From contig NZ_CP094718.1 in assembly GCF_025558425.1 (NCBI RefSeq), forward strand, positions 1,922,001-1,986,000: a stretch of DNA of 64,000 bases, given 5' to 3'. The notes beneath the pieces are model-generated. The model saw only the letters and a list, made by a program, of their open reading frames with translations. It ran no database searches and had not been told where the DNA came from. Below, piece by piece: positions 38,384-47,600 of this stretch. This DNA is from Staphylococcus sp. IVB6240 (GTDB lineage: Bacteria; Bacillota; Bacilli; Staphylococcales; Staphylococcaceae). Made by a program: the position numbers and the translations under genes. The stretch's first letter is position 1, and each line of letters starts with the position of its first letter.

Positions 38384-40666
38384 TTACATTGCTTGTTTAC
38401 GTCTCATCATATACAAGCCTGCACCGATACATAAGTATCCAAATGCAAGTGTTCCTCCTGAAGTATTACCTGTGTGAGGTAACATGTCTTCATGATGACT
38501 TTGTGCCATATTTTGCATCTCTACAGATTGTCCTGTCATTGGTACTACATTCTGATGTGATAACTCAGCTGACTTAGTTGATGTCATCATTGTTTCTGTT
38601 GATGTTTTCATCATGTTGTCACCATTGTTTCCAACAGCAACGTTACCATTTTCCCCCGTAGCAGCCGGTTGTTTCGATGGCGTTGGGAATGGTACTACTT
38701 TACCTGGTATTGTTGGTTTAGATGCTTGTGTTGAATCACTTGGTTTAACCGTTCCAGGTTGTGTTGGTGTTGCATCCGGTTGTCCCATAATCATACGTTG
38801 TGGTTCCGTTGTATCATATTGTAATAAGTCAGCTGTTTTTAAGTAATCTGCCATAACCTTATCTAGTGATACACCTTCTTCACGTGGGCCACCAAACATA
38901 TCAAAACCATCGCCACCTGATGCTGTAAAGTCGTTCGTTGCCACGTTGTACACGCATTTTAAATCAAGTGGTTCATATTGACCTGTCTTTTTATTTAACA
39001 CTTGTACTTCATTTACACGTTGTCCAGGTTCTTTGTTGATATCGTAGTAAACACGAACACTATTCGAAATCTGCAATAAACCACCATTGGCTGTAAATTG
39101 TGTTTTACCGTCAACCGTTTGTGTTGGTGCGCTCAAGCTATGTTCAAATGCTTTTAATACATTGTCACCTGTCACTTTGATTTGAGCAATTGTGTTACCA
39201 AATGGCAATACTGTAATGATATCACTCAATTTCACTGTACCTGGTGCGATAGAGGCACGAATACCACCTGAATTTGTCACAGCGAAGTCTGATGGTGTAC
39301 TGAAACCGTGCTGACCATATGCTTCCATTGCATCTGCTACTGCATTACCTAGGTTCGTTTCTTGTGTACGCACATCATCACGTTCACCTTTGAAATCTAC
39401 CTTATTATTTGGAATAATCACTTCAGAAGTCGCTTCTAAATATTCAGCATTTGCTTTATCTAACTGCGCCTTCAATGCAGCATTCGGTGTTACATCTGCT
39501 ACATCTTTCACATTGATCAATGTCGCTTTCACGTTGCTTAATTGACCCTTTTCAACATCAAATGTCACTTTACCTACATTTGCTAAAGCTGTTCCAGTTT
39601 GCGCTAATGCATCTTTACCAAATGTTTGGCCCTGTTCCAATACCGTATGCGAATGACCATCAATCACAATCATTGGATGTTTGAATTCTTTCATCGCACT
39701 TAATTGTTCTGTTAAGTAATCACCACGTATCTTTTGTTGTGTCGATGGATCAATACCTAAATGTGATAGTACTAAGAAAGCATCTACTTGATCATTCAAC
39801 TTTGTCATTTCACGTTTTACCGCTTCCAGTGAATCTGAAAATGATACACAGACAATCCCCTCTGGACTCGTTTTTGTCGCAGTTTCAGGTGTTGTCACGC
39901 CAATAATCCCGTAATTCAAACCGTTTTTATTCACGACGGTTGAAGGCTTAAACGCTAAATTGCCATCTTTGTAAACATTGGCACTCAATAATGGGAAGTT
40001 CAAAATACCTTCTAACTTCTTCAGTTGGTCATATCCAAAGTCAAACTCATGATTTCCAACCGCCATTGCATCATAACCCACTTTATTCATCGCTTTCGCC
40101 ATTTCTTCGCCTTTTGACAAGTTAGAAACTGGCAATCCTTGGAATGCATCACCTGCATCCACCATTAAGTCGGGTTGTTGCTGTTCCTTCAGTGTTTTCA
40201 ACTTTGCCATTCCAATGACACGGTCATTCTCTTCAATCATACGGCCATGAATATCGTTCGTATGTAAGATCGTATGTGTCTTTGGTTGTGCTGCTTGCTG
40301 TTTATCAGCATCTTGATTCGCTACTGATTCTTGCATTGCCTGTTGCTGTTCATTCTTAGCTGTCGATTCAACGACCGCTTCAGGTTGTGCATCTGTCGTC
40401 GCAACATCCTCCACAGCTTGATCCTGTTGCTCTGTCACAGCATCATGATTAGACATGTCACCATTCGTCACGTCAGTGGATGTGGATTGATCATCAACTG
40501 TTGGTGTTACATTCTCTGCTGTATCCCCAACCATTTCGACTGCTTGGTTCGATTCAGAATCTGTCACACCTGTTGTTTCTGCATGAACCGTATTCAGTGT
40601 GAAAATACCGCAAAAACCTAGGATCAACGTAAATGCTGCGATCCATCGAAAAACTGTTTGCTTCAT
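38384..40666 (-). CDS. adsA: LPXTG-anchored 5'-nucleotidase / adenosine synthase AdsA
   Basis: Cell-wall-anchored enzyme, 760 residues, that would release adenosine from extracellular nucleotides. The signal peptide ends near VHA (29). A disordered Gln/Thr/Val-rich segment (30-128) precedes a metallophosphatase domain with HTNDIHGR (Asp138, His140), VDAGDAFQG, GNHEFDFG and DGHSHTV. The 5'-nucleotidase C-domain follows (NLGNAVADAMEAYG, FTASGGDGFDMFGGPREEG). The sorting signal is LPHTG (from residue 729), a hydrophobic stretch and RRK. The start follows AAGGAGG. It closely resembles S. aureus AdsA, but that gene lies elsewhere in S. aureus; here it separates the nir and nar operons. Confidence 0.93.
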   Translation of the reverse strand: MKQTVFRWIAAFTLILGFCGIFTLNTVHAETTGVTDSESNQAVEMVGDTAENVTPTVDDQSTSTDVTNGDMSNHDAVTEQQDQAVEDVATTDAQPEAVVESTAKNEQQQAMQESVANQDADKQQAAQPKTHTILHTNDIHGRMIEENDRVIGMAKLKTLKEQQQPDLMVDAGDAFQGLPVSNLSKGEEMAKAMNKVGYDAMAVGNHEFDFGYDQLKKLEGILNFPLLSANVYKDGNLAFKPSTVVNKNGLNYGIIGVTTPETATKTSPEGIVCVSFSDSLEAVKREMTKLNDQVDAFLVLSHLGIDPSTQQKIRGDYLTEQLSAMKEFKHPMIVIDGHSHTVLEQGQTFGKDALAQTGTALANVGKVTFDVEKGQLSNVKATLINVKDVADVTPNAALKAQLDKANAEYLEATSEVIIPNNKVDFKGERDDVRTQETNLGNAVADAMEAYGQHGFSTPSDFAVTNSGGIRASIAPGTVKLSDIITVLPFGNTIAQIKVTGDNVLKAFEHSLSAPTQTVDGKTQFTANGGLLQISNSVRVYYDINKEPGQRVNEVQVLNKKTGQYEPLDLKCVYNVATNDFTASGGDGFDMFGGPREEGVSLDKVMADYLKTADLLQYDTTEPQRMIMGQPDATPTQPGTVKPSDSTQASKPTIPGKVVPFPTPSKQPAATGENGNVAVGNNGDNMMKTSTETMMTSTKSAELSHQNVVPMTGQSVEMQNMAQSHHEDMLPHTGNTSGGTLAFGYLCIGAGLYMMRRKQAM

Positions 40667-40781
40667 TTGGACCCTCCTTTTTAATTGAGACTTACACCTC
40701 TATCGTAGCACAAACAAATTAAGTATTTTATTAATTTTCTAATAATTTTATTAACAAATTCCAAAAATTGTAAGCGTTACA

Positions 40782-40832
40782 AAAAAACATCGCACAGCGA
40801 GAGAATTTGTCAATTCATCCCTTGTACGATGC
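40782..40832 (-). terminator. Terminator of the nir/siroheme operon
   Basis: On the minus strand, CATCGTACA pairs with TGTGCGATG and is followed by seven T residues, just after the sumT stop. Confidence 0.8.
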
Positions 40833-40842
40833 TTATTAGTTA

Positions 40843-41787
40843 TTATTCAATGACTTGTTCTGATGTGAAGTCATAATTTTCGAGCCATGCTGTCATAATT
40901 TCATGTTGGCTTGGATGTAACTCTGACACTTCACGGTCATCAATTAATGCCGCACCACCTTTTTCAAAAATATCATATGCGACATCAATACAACGTGTGC
41001 GTTCTCCAGTTAATAAGACCATTTCTGGTTCCATATTTTCTTCTGGTTTAATTTCTTCAACATCACGTACTACTTCACCAACAATCGTCACACCAGGCCC
41101 TGGACGTTCTGGCAATTGTGCAATCTTCTCAGCGATTGTTGTCACAGTACCACCAATCACTTGTTGGTTTGGACGTGTCGCATTGAAAATGACGGCTACT
41201 GGGTAATCAATGCCCACTTTCGTCATAATTTCATCCATTAATAATGGTAGGCGCTTAACACCCATATAGATTGCTAAAGTACCACCATTTTCAAGTGTGG
41301 TAATATCAATTTCATTTTCAACATCATCTTTAAAATGACCCGTTGTAAATGTAATGTTTGTTGATACTTGTCGTTCTGTTAAACCACGACCCAATTGACT
41401 GATAGCGGCACTGGCTGCTGTAATACCGGGTATGATTTCAAAATCAATCCCATGTTCACGAAGTGTATCAACTTCTTCAGTTACACGACCAAAAATCGCA
41501 GGATCGCCACCTTTTAAACGAACAACACGTTGATAGTCATGTGCTTTTTCAACAAGTAACTCATTGATGCGTTCTTGTTTGATGTAACGTGTGTAAGGTG
41601 TTTTACCAACATGAATCCATTCTGCATCTGGACGTGACAGTTGCAAGATAAATGGATGTACGAGCTGATCATACAAAATGACGTCTGCTTGTTGGATACA
41701 TCTTTCCGCTTTTTTAGAAAGCAGGCACGGATTACCCGGACCTGCTCCTACTAAATACACTTTTGAGGGGTTGCCTGTTACAGACAT
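40843..41787 (-). CDS. cobA: Uroporphyrinogen-III C-methyltransferase
   Basis: SAM-dependent enzyme that methylates uroporphyrinogen III to precorrin-2, the first step of siroheme synthesis for NirB. The protein has 314 residues: a standard methyltransferase domain (about 8-245; VYLVGAGPGNPCLLSKKAERCI, VRLKGGDPAIFGR, IPGITAASAAISQLG) and a C-terminal extension of about 60 residues seen in staphylococcal relatives. It overlaps nirD by 10 bases. It is the last gene of the operon sirB-sirC-nirB-nirD-cobA. It is also called sumT. Confidence 0.93.
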   Translation of the reverse strand: MSVTGNPSKVYLVGAGPGNPCLLSKKAERCIQQADVILYDQLVHPFILQLSRPDAEWIHVGKTPYTRYIKQERINELLVEKAHDYQRVVRLKGGDPAIFGRVTEEVDTLREHGIDFEIIPGITAASAAISQLGRGLTERQVSTNITFTTGHFKDDVENEIDITTLENGGTLAIYMGVKRLPLLMDEIMTKVGIDYPVAVIFNATRPNQQVIGGTVTTIAEKIAQLPERPGPGVTIVGEVVRDVEEIKPEENMEPEMVLLTGERTRCIDVAYDIFEKGGAALIDDREVSELHPSQHEIMTAWLENYDFTSEQVIE

Positions 41788-42086
41788 AAATATACCTCAT
41801 CATCGATAATTTCTACTTCATATGTTTCAACGCAGCCTTCATCTGGCTCTTGAACTTCACCAGTATTCAAATCAATTTTTTGATCGTGAAGTGGACAGAA
41901 GACATAATGACCGCTGACTGTCCCTTCAGATAATGGCCCTTGTTTATGTGGACAAACGTTGTTAATTGCTTTAAGTTCGCCATCTTCCGTTAAGAATAAT
42001 CCGATTTGTTTGTCTCCAACAATGACTTTCTTACCAATTAATGGTTCAATTTCTGACATGTGTGCCACTTTTACTTTTTCTGCCAT
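41778..42086 (-). CDS. nirD: Nitrite reductase small subunit NirD (Rieske)
   Basis: Rieske-type [2Fe-2S] protein, 102 residues. Cluster ligands lie in CPHKQGPLSEG and CPLHDQKIDL. It partners NirB in NADH-dependent nitrite reduction to ammonium. The start follows the nirB stop by a few bases. Confidence 0.94.
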   Translation of the reverse strand: MAEKVKVAHMSEIEPLIGKKVIVGDKQIGLFLTEDGELKAINNVCPHKQGPLSEGTVSGHYVFCPLHDQKIDLNTGEVQEPDEGCVETYEVEIIDDEVYLCL

Positions 42087-42091
42087 TTGTC

Positions 42092-44497
42092 TTACACCTT
42101 CTCCACTTCGAAAATTTTACGTTTCATATCATCACTTGTAATATCGTTCCATGGTTCTTCAGGAATTGCTGCTTTCGCTTCCATGATACGGTTATACAGT
42201 TCTTCTTGTTTTTCTGGGTCTAATACAACTGATTTCACTTGATCAAAGCCCATGCGTTTTAACCATGGTGCTGTACGTTCTGCATAAACACCTGTTTCAC
42301 GGTAGTACTGCATGTATGCACCACATAATTTGATTACTTCGTCTTCTGTTTCTACTGTTGTTAAGAATTCAGCTTTCACAACATCTGTACCACCGTTACC
42401 ACCAACGTAGATTTGGAAGCCATTTTCAACACCGATGATACCGAAGTCTTTTACGCCTGATTCTACACAGCTACGTGGACATCCAGATACACCCATTTTG
42501 AATTTGTGTGGTGTGTCGATGTATTCGAATGTTTCTTCAAGACGAATACCAAGTTTTGTAGTATATTGCGTACCGAAACGGCAGAACTCTTTACCTACAC
42601 AGCTCTTAACTGAACGTGTTTTCTTCGCATAAGCAGATGCTGAGCGCATGCCTAGATCTTCCCATACTTGTGGTAATTCTTCTTTTTTAACACCGTATAA
42701 ACCGATACGTTGTGAACCTGTTACTTTAACAAGTGGTACATCATATTTCTTAGCCACTTCACCAAGACGGATTAATTGATCCGCATCTGTTACACCTGCA
42801 CGCATTTGTGGGATAACAGAGAATGTACCATCGTTTTGGATATTCGCATGGTAACGTTCGTTGGCAAAACGTGATGCTCTTTCATCTTCATGATCATGTG
42901 GATATACCATGTTTAAGTAGTAGTTGATTGCCGGACGACACTTCGGACAACCGCCTTTGTTTTTAAAGTCTAATACGTGACGTACTTCTTTAGATGTTTT
43001 TAGACCTTTTGCACGGATTTGCGTAACGATTTGGTCACGTGATAAGTCTGTACATTCACAAATACCTGTTGGACCACTTTCAACAAAGTCTCCACCTAAT
43101 GTATGCTCTAATAACTCACCGATTTGACCTTTACATTTACCACAAGAGTTACCTGCTTTTGTCACTCTTGTTACGTCTGCAACTGATGTTAAGCCATGTT
43201 CTTTAATCGCGTTAACGATCACACCTTTAGAGATACCGTTACAACCACAGATTGTTTCGTCATCATCCATGTCAGCAACACTAATCGCATCTACTTCACC
43301 TGCTTTATGCAAGATAGATACAAGTGTGTATTCGTCGATTGTATCGCCTTTCTTCATCATATTGTAGAAACGGTTACCTTCTTCTGTATCACCGTAAAGG
43401 ACCGCACCCACAATTTTTTTATCTTGAACAAAGATTTTTTTGTAAATGTTATCTACACCGTTAAATGTTTCGATACCACGTACATCTTCATTTTCAGTAA
43501 TGCGACCTGCACTGAATAAGTCACAACCTGATACTTTTAATGATGTGAATGTTGTAGAACCTTGGTAACCTTCTGTTGGTTGACCCGTAATGTGGTCTGC
43601 CAATACTTTACCTTGGTCATAAAGTGGCGCAACAAGACCGTATACTTTAGAACGGTGTTCCGCACATTCCCCAACTGCATAAATGTTAGGGTCGCTTGTT
43701 TTCATGAAGTCATCTACTACGATACCGCGACCAATTTCTAGGCCAGCTGCACGTGCTTCTTTCGTTACTGGACGGATACCTACAGCCATTACAACCATAT
43801 CTGCATCTAATACACGACCATCTGATAAACGAATACCTTCTACATGACTTTCACCAATGATTTCTTGAGTGTTTGCTTGTAATTCAAACTTGATACCTTG
43901 TTTTTCAAGGTCCGCTTTCAATAAACCACCCGCTTTACGGTCTAATTGTACTTCCATTAACCATTCTGCTAAATGTACAACGGTTACGTCCATACCTTGA
44001 TCCACAAGACCACGCGCACATTCTAGACCTAACAAGCCACCACCGATAACGATTGCTTTTTTCTTCGTTTTCGCTGTTTCAAGCATTTTTTCTGTATCAT
44101 CAATTGTACGGAAACCAACAACACCATCTAAACGTGAACCGTCGATTGGTAAAATGAATGAATCAGAACCTGTTGCGATGATCATTTGATCGTATCCAAC
44201 AACGCGACCGCTTTCTGTTTCAACATTTTGTTCTTCACGGTTGATTTTAATCACTTTATCTCCTGTGATTAATTGAATGTTGCGCTCTTCATACCATTCA
44301 TATGGGTTCATGATTGTCTCTTCGACTGTCATTTTGTTTTGTAAGATGTTTGATAACATAATACGGTTGTAGTTTGGATATGGTTCTTTACCGATAATTG
44401 TAATATCAAACTTATCTGGATCACGTTCCAAGATTTCTTCAATTGTACGGACCCCCGCCATACCGTTACCAATCATTAATAATTTCGTTTTACTCAT
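42092..44497 (-). CDS. nirB: Assimilatory-type NADH nitrite reductase large subunit NirB
   Basis: Cytoplasmic flavo-siroheme enzyme, 801 residues, reducing nitrite to ammonium and so detoxifying nitrite from NarG. The FAD/NADH module is about 1-400 (LLMIGNGMAGVRTIEEIL, AIVIGGGLLGLECARGL). The BFD-like [2Fe-2S] domain has CGCNGISKG and CGKCKGQI. The siroheme/[4Fe-4S] ligands are CVGKEFC (CX5C) and CPRSC (CX3C). The start follows GAGGAGG and overlaps sirC by eight bases. Confidence 0.96.
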   Translation of the reverse strand: MSKTKLLMIGNGMAGVRTIEEILERDPDKFDITIIGKEPYPNYNRIMLSNILQNKMTVEETIMNPYEWYEERNIQLITGDKVIKINREEQNVETESGRVVGYDQMIIATGSDSFILPIDGSRLDGVVGFRTIDDTEKMLETAKTKKKAIVIGGGLLGLECARGLVDQGMDVTVVHLAEWLMEVQLDRKAGGLLKADLEKQGIKFELQANTQEIIGESHVEGIRLSDGRVLDADMVVMAVGIRPVTKEARAAGLEIGRGIVVDDFMKTSDPNIYAVGECAEHRSKVYGLVAPLYDQGKVLADHITGQPTEGYQGSTTFTSLKVSGCDLFSAGRITENEDVRGIETFNGVDNIYKKIFVQDKKIVGAVLYGDTEEGNRFYNMMKKGDTIDEYTLVSILHKAGEVDAISVADMDDDETICGCNGISKGVIVNAIKEHGLTSVADVTRVTKAGNSCGKCKGQIGELLEHTLGGDFVESGPTGICECTDLSRDQIVTQIRAKGLKTSKEVRHVLDFKNKGGCPKCRPAINYYLNMVYPHDHEDERASRFANERYHANIQNDGTFSVIPQMRAGVTDADQLIRLGEVAKKYDVPLVKVTGSQRIGLYGVKKEELPQVWEDLGMRSASAYAKKTRSVKSCVGKEFCRFGTQYTTKLGIRLEETFEYIDTPHKFKMGVSGCPRSCVESGVKDFGIIGVENGFQIYVGGNGGTDVVKAEFLTTVETEDEVIKLCGAYMQYYRETGVYAERTAPWLKRMGFDQVKSVVLDPEKQEELYNRIMEAKAAIPEEPWNDITSDDMKRKIFEVEKV

Positions 44498-44951
44498 GGA
44501 TATCCTCCTCTAACGTTTGTAAATATGCCTTTATTTTCCTTGCGTATGCCTGCGTCTTTCGAATGGACTGCCCTGACGAACTGATACTAATCGTCATATC
44601 ATCATGTCTGACATTCAAAGTATTGAAAAAGTCCGACTGGTGTCTGTCTCCCGTATGATTCACCCATTGATGATCTGTCGCATCACGAACCACACGATCA
44701 TTGACGTCAGCACGGTCTGTCGCAATGATGATTAAATCTGCCTCTGCAATGTCACCCGTTTCATATTCTTTTTGTAATAATCTAATCGTTGCTGGCCATT
44801 GCGTAGAAGTAAACCCTTCATAAAATTGTGGACTGATCACATCAATCCGACACGCTTCATCGATTAATCCTTGGAACTTTCTCCATGCGATCTTCCCCCC
44901 GCCAACTATCACCACGTGTTTATTACACAAGTTCAGCTGTATTGGATACAT
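44490..44951 (-). CDS. sirC: Precorrin-2 dehydrogenase SirC
   Basis: NAD-dependent oxidation of precorrin-2 to sirohydrochlorin. The protein has 153 residues with an N-terminal NAD-binding motif VVIVGGGKIAWRKFQGL, the conserved IIATDR and WVNHTGDRHQSDFF. It is short compared with CysG-type enzymes, as for Bacillus SirC, and lacks a ferrochelatase domain, which SirB supplies. The start is ATG 44951 after AGGAGGC. It lies between sirB (29-base overlap) and nirB. Confidence 0.88.
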   Translation of the reverse strand: MYPIQLNLCNKHVVIVGGGKIAWRKFQGLIDEACRIDVISPQFYEGFTSTQWPATIRLLQKEYETGDIAEADLIIIATDRADVNDRVVRDATDHQWVNHTGDRHQSDFFNTLNVRHDDMTISISSSGQSIRKTQAYARKIKAYLQTLEEDIHE

Positions 44952-45672
44952 GACGTGCCTCCTCACAAGATGCGATACGCGCTAAAATAATCGTTTTTAA
45001 TACTGGGTCAAAGTTAATTGCAGTCGTGTATACAATTTCTGTTGGTAACATCATTTCCGAGATTCGTCGCTTTGTTTTATTGACGAGATAACCGTCGTAA
45101 AAGAAAAATGGAATGATGAGCAACTTATCATACTGTTCTGCGAGTGGTAGCAATGTATTTTTGAACTTCAACTTACCGTAGACCATACTTGGATAGCACT
45201 GAAACTGATCATTCGAATGTTGTTTCGCCAATCGTGTCAGCGCCACATCAGGTTCATCAAAACGTGCATTGCCATGCGCTAAAATCACAACACCTGTTGT
45301 ATGATCAATCTCATGTTCATAGCGGGATAACTGTTTTGATATCCACTCTGTCATTGCTGGATGTGTTCCAAGTGGTTCTGCTAACATAAACTGTACTTGC
45401 GGATATTGATCTGTCCACACCTTCATTTGATCTGCAATATTTTCATAATAGTGTGATGCTGTAAAAAGTAGCAACGGAACCAAATTCACTGCTTGATACC
45501 CTTGTCGCACTGTTGCCGCTACAACTGTTTCTAAAGATCGCTCTTCAGATTCCAAAAATGCCACATCATAATCAATTGAAGTATGGTCAAACAAGTCATG
45601 CACAAATTGTTCTAGTATTTCATTCAACTTACCTTTACGCATACCGTGTACAATTAAAATCGTTTTCTGCAA
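44923..45672 (-). CDS. sirB: Sirohydrochlorin ferrochelatase SirB (often annotated NirR)
   Basis: Inserts iron into sirohydrochlorin to give siroheme. The protein has 249 residues with two CbiX-like repeats: TILIVHGMRKGKLNEILEQF and VVILAHGNARFDEPDV carry the repeated HG active-site motif, and the first also matches the metal-chelatase His. The start is taken as TTG 45672 because GGGGGTGA lies five bases before it; GTG 45681 is the alternative. The name nirR (regulator) is historical; nothing here looks like a DNA-binding protein. First gene of the nir/siroheme operon. Confidence 0.85.
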   Translation of the reverse strand: MQKTILIVHGMRKGKLNEILEQFVHDLFDHTSIDYDVAFLESEERSLETVVAATVRQGYQAVNLVPLLLFTASHYYENIADQMKVWTDQYPQVQFMLAEPLGTHPAMTEWISKQLSRYEHEIDHTTGVVILAHGNARFDEPDVALTRLAKQHSNDQFQCYPSMVYGKLKFKNTLLPLAEQYDKLLIIPFFFYDGYLVNKTKRRISEMMLPTEIVYTTAINFDPVLKTIILARIASCEEARHVSNTAELV

Positions 45673-45694
45673 CTGCTTCACCCCCTCCCTTATA

Positions 45695-45735
45695 TTGTAA
45701 TATAATTCACATACATTTTGTGATTCCATTCACAA
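45695..45735. promoter_or_regulatory. Two Rex-like sites upstream of sirB
   Basis: TTGTGATTCCATTCACAA (45718-45735) matches the Rex arms TTGTGA and TTCACAA perfectly. TTGTAATATAATTCACAT (45695-45712) is a second, weaker copy closer to the gene. Confidence 0.68.
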
Positions 45736-45748
45736 CTAAATACAGAAA

Positions 45749-45786
45749 TAGGGAACCCCCTAGCCTGTTCGCAAGGGGATTCCCTA
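45749..45786. promoter_or_regulatory. Paired NreC-type inverted repeats upstream of the nir operon
   Basis: TAGGGAACCCCCTA (45749-45762) and AAGGGGATTCCCTA (45773-45786) lie 24 bases apart centre to centre, about two helical turns, suggesting cooperative binding of two dimers. Confidence 0.68.
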
Positions 45787-45834
45787 TCATCTCTTTCTAT
45801 TTATTTATAAACCCTATTCAATGTTTAAATATGG

Positions 45835-46380
45835 TTATTCTTCGCCCCATGGTGGTGGTGCTAATAGCTCTGCATTGTAGCGCTCTGGAATAAGCACTTT
45901 CACCATCATGACACCTTTATCGCCAGTCTCTTCATCTTCCATTTCAAAAAATGTTTCATAACCACGTTTTTTATAGACATCTTCAAGCCATGCCATTTTG
46001 CGTGCAGATGTTCCAAGCACAACAGCCGGTGCTTTTACTGTATCTCTCAAAATGTTTTCTTCAACATAACGCATCATTTGGCTACCATAGCCTTGTCCAC
46101 CCACATCTGGTTCTGTCGCTAACCACCAAATAAATGGATATTTTGAGACAGGTGTTTCAGACTCCCATGGAAAGCGAATTGACAATGTCGATACAATACG
46201 ACCATCGACTTCTAAAACATAACAAGCATTATCTCGAATATTATCTGCAATCATTTCTGGCGTTGCATTGACAGACGGCCAGTTAATTCCCACTTCACGC
46301 AATGGGGTAAAAGAACGATACATCAATTGATGTAGTGCTTCTGTATCTTCAAGCGTTGCCAGTCGAAATTGTTGTGTCAT
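45835..46380 (-). CDS. GNAT family N-acetyltransferase
   Basis: 181 residues. The acetyl-CoA-binding block is WLATEPDVGGQGYGSQMMRYVEENI (GQGYG pyrophosphate loop), followed by VVLGTSARKMAWLEDVYKKRGYETF. The start follows GAAAGGATG. The substrate is unknown. It stands upstream of the nir promoter region, in the same orientation, separated by the NreC/Rex sites, so it is probably not part of the operon. Confidence 0.85.
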   Translation of the reverse strand: MTQQFRLATLEDTEALHQLMYRSFTPLREVGINWPSVNATPEMIADNIRDNACYVLEVDGRIVSTLSIRFPWESETPVSKYPFIWWLATEPDVGGQGYGSQMMRYVEENILRDTVKAPAVVLGTSARKMAWLEDVYKKRGYETFFEMEDEETGDKGVMMVKVLIPERYNAELLAPPPWGEE

Positions 46381-46538
46381 CGTGACACATCCTTTCTATA
46401 CTTTTTTCGCTATTTTATCAGAATATCGTGCATAATCTGTAACAGTTGGCTCAATATTTAAAAATACCCCTATTTATTTAATTGTGAATACAGTAAAATA
46501 TAATTGTTAAGAAAATCACATAAATGGAGGAGTTTAAA

Positions 46539-47357
46539 GTGTCTATTGAAAAACCAAACAAATCGGTCCAAGACACCTACGCATCGCGCTCTATTGTTGA
46601 AGGTATTATTCACAGCGTTGCAATGAAAGAAATCATGTTGGATCGTACAATGCCGCGCTACATTTTAAAATCGATGATGTCTGGATTCTTACTCGCAATT
46701 GTTACTATTTTTATGTTAACCATGAAAACACAAATGGCCGGCGCCTTACCAGGTGTTGTCAATCTTATGGGTGCAATGGCATTTAGTATTGCCTTAGTAT
46801 TCATCGTATTGACACACTAAGAGTTATTAACAAGTAATTTCATGTTCCTAACAATCGGAATGTATTACCGCACAATCTCAATCGCAAAATCAATGTGGTT
46901 GTTTGCAGTTTGTTTCCTAGGAAATATTTTAGGTGCTTTCGTATTGTTCGGTCTATTGATTTTTACACAAGTTATGACACCAGAAATGATTGAAGCACTC
47001 ACAAAAACAGTTGCTGCTAAAACAGTCGAGCCGACTTGGCACGCTATTTTAGTAAAAGCGATTTTTGCTAACTTCTTTATCAACATTGGTATTTACGTAT
47101 CACTTATGTTCAAAGAAGGCTTAACAAAAACACTCTTCATTGCAATTGGCGTAATTATTTTCGTATTTATGGGTTATGAACACGTTGTTTACAATGCTGG
47201 CTTATTTGTCGGTATGTTGTTCTATAATTTAGATGCATTAAGCTGGATTGGTGTTCTGAAAAATATTGTTTTCGCCTTTATTGGTAACTATATCGGTGGT
47301 GGCTTAATGATCGGATTACTATATGCTTACTTAAATGGTACGCCTAAACAACAATAA
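46539..47357 (+). pseudogene. nirC: Formate/nitrite transporter NirC, interrupted by an in-frame TAA
   Basis: A FocA/NirC-type channel gene of about 272 codons. GTG 46539 is the likely start (GGAGG seven bases before). The frame reads through to LVFIVLTH, meets TAA at 46818-46820, then continues in the same frame as ELLTSNFMFLTIGMYYRT, a conserved FNT block, to 47357. Only one codon is lost, so a single substitution explains it (for example Ser TCA to TAA). Both halves are otherwise well conserved. No ribosome binding site precedes the ATG at 46842. It would normally move nitrite or formate, fitting its place between nir and pfl genes. It is a recent null allele, a sequence error, or a readthrough case. 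Confidence 0.87.
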
Positions 47358-47372
47358 TCTTGATATACGCAA

Positions 47373-47413
47373 AAAAGCGATTTGAGCATTTAATAATGTC
47401 CAAATCGCTTTTT
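47373..47413. terminator. Bidirectional terminator after nirC
   Basis: AAAAGCGATTTG pairs exactly with CAAATCGCTTTT across 16 bases with A/T runs. Confidence 0.85.
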
Positions 47414-47417
47414 CTAT

Positions 47418-47600
47418 TTATTGTGCAGCTTTTTTGCGTCGTGTCATGACTTTTAAGCCATATGCAAAAATGCCGTATCCTAATCCTGTTTGTACCGTCC
47501 ACTTCAGTAATCCATCCAACTTACAGACCTTGTTTAATAATACTGGTACTGCAGTACTTGCAACATATAATCCTAATACTTTAACATAACGTTTATTCAT
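47418..47600 (-). CDS. Small hypothetical membrane protein (60 aa)
   Basis: Sixty residues, basic ends (MNKRYVK at the start, RRKKAAQ at the end), with two short hydrophobic stretches (VLGLYVASTAVPVLL and WTVQTGLGYGIFAYGLKV) that could span or lie on the membrane. TGAGGAGA lies at good spacing before ATG 47600, and a terminator follows the stop codon, so it has the layout of a real gene. No family recognised. Confidence 0.65.
   Translation of the reverse strand: MNKRYVKVLGLYVASTAVPVLLNKVCKLDGLLKWTVQTGLGYGIFAYGLKVMTRRKKAAQ

Noticed and set aside
40764..40780. Cre-like palindrome TTGTAAGCGTTACAA upstream of adsA
   Set aside because: The half-sites match, but the spacing is one base short for CcpA; could be chance.
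44923..45672. Annotating sirB as a transcriptional regulator (NirR)
   Set aside because: It has two CbiX/SirB chelatase repeats and no DNA-binding motif; the regulator name is historical.
46842..47357. Second half of nirC as an independent short transporter gene
   Set aside because: No ribosome binding site precedes ATG 46842 and the sequence starts in mid-domain in the same frame as the first half.
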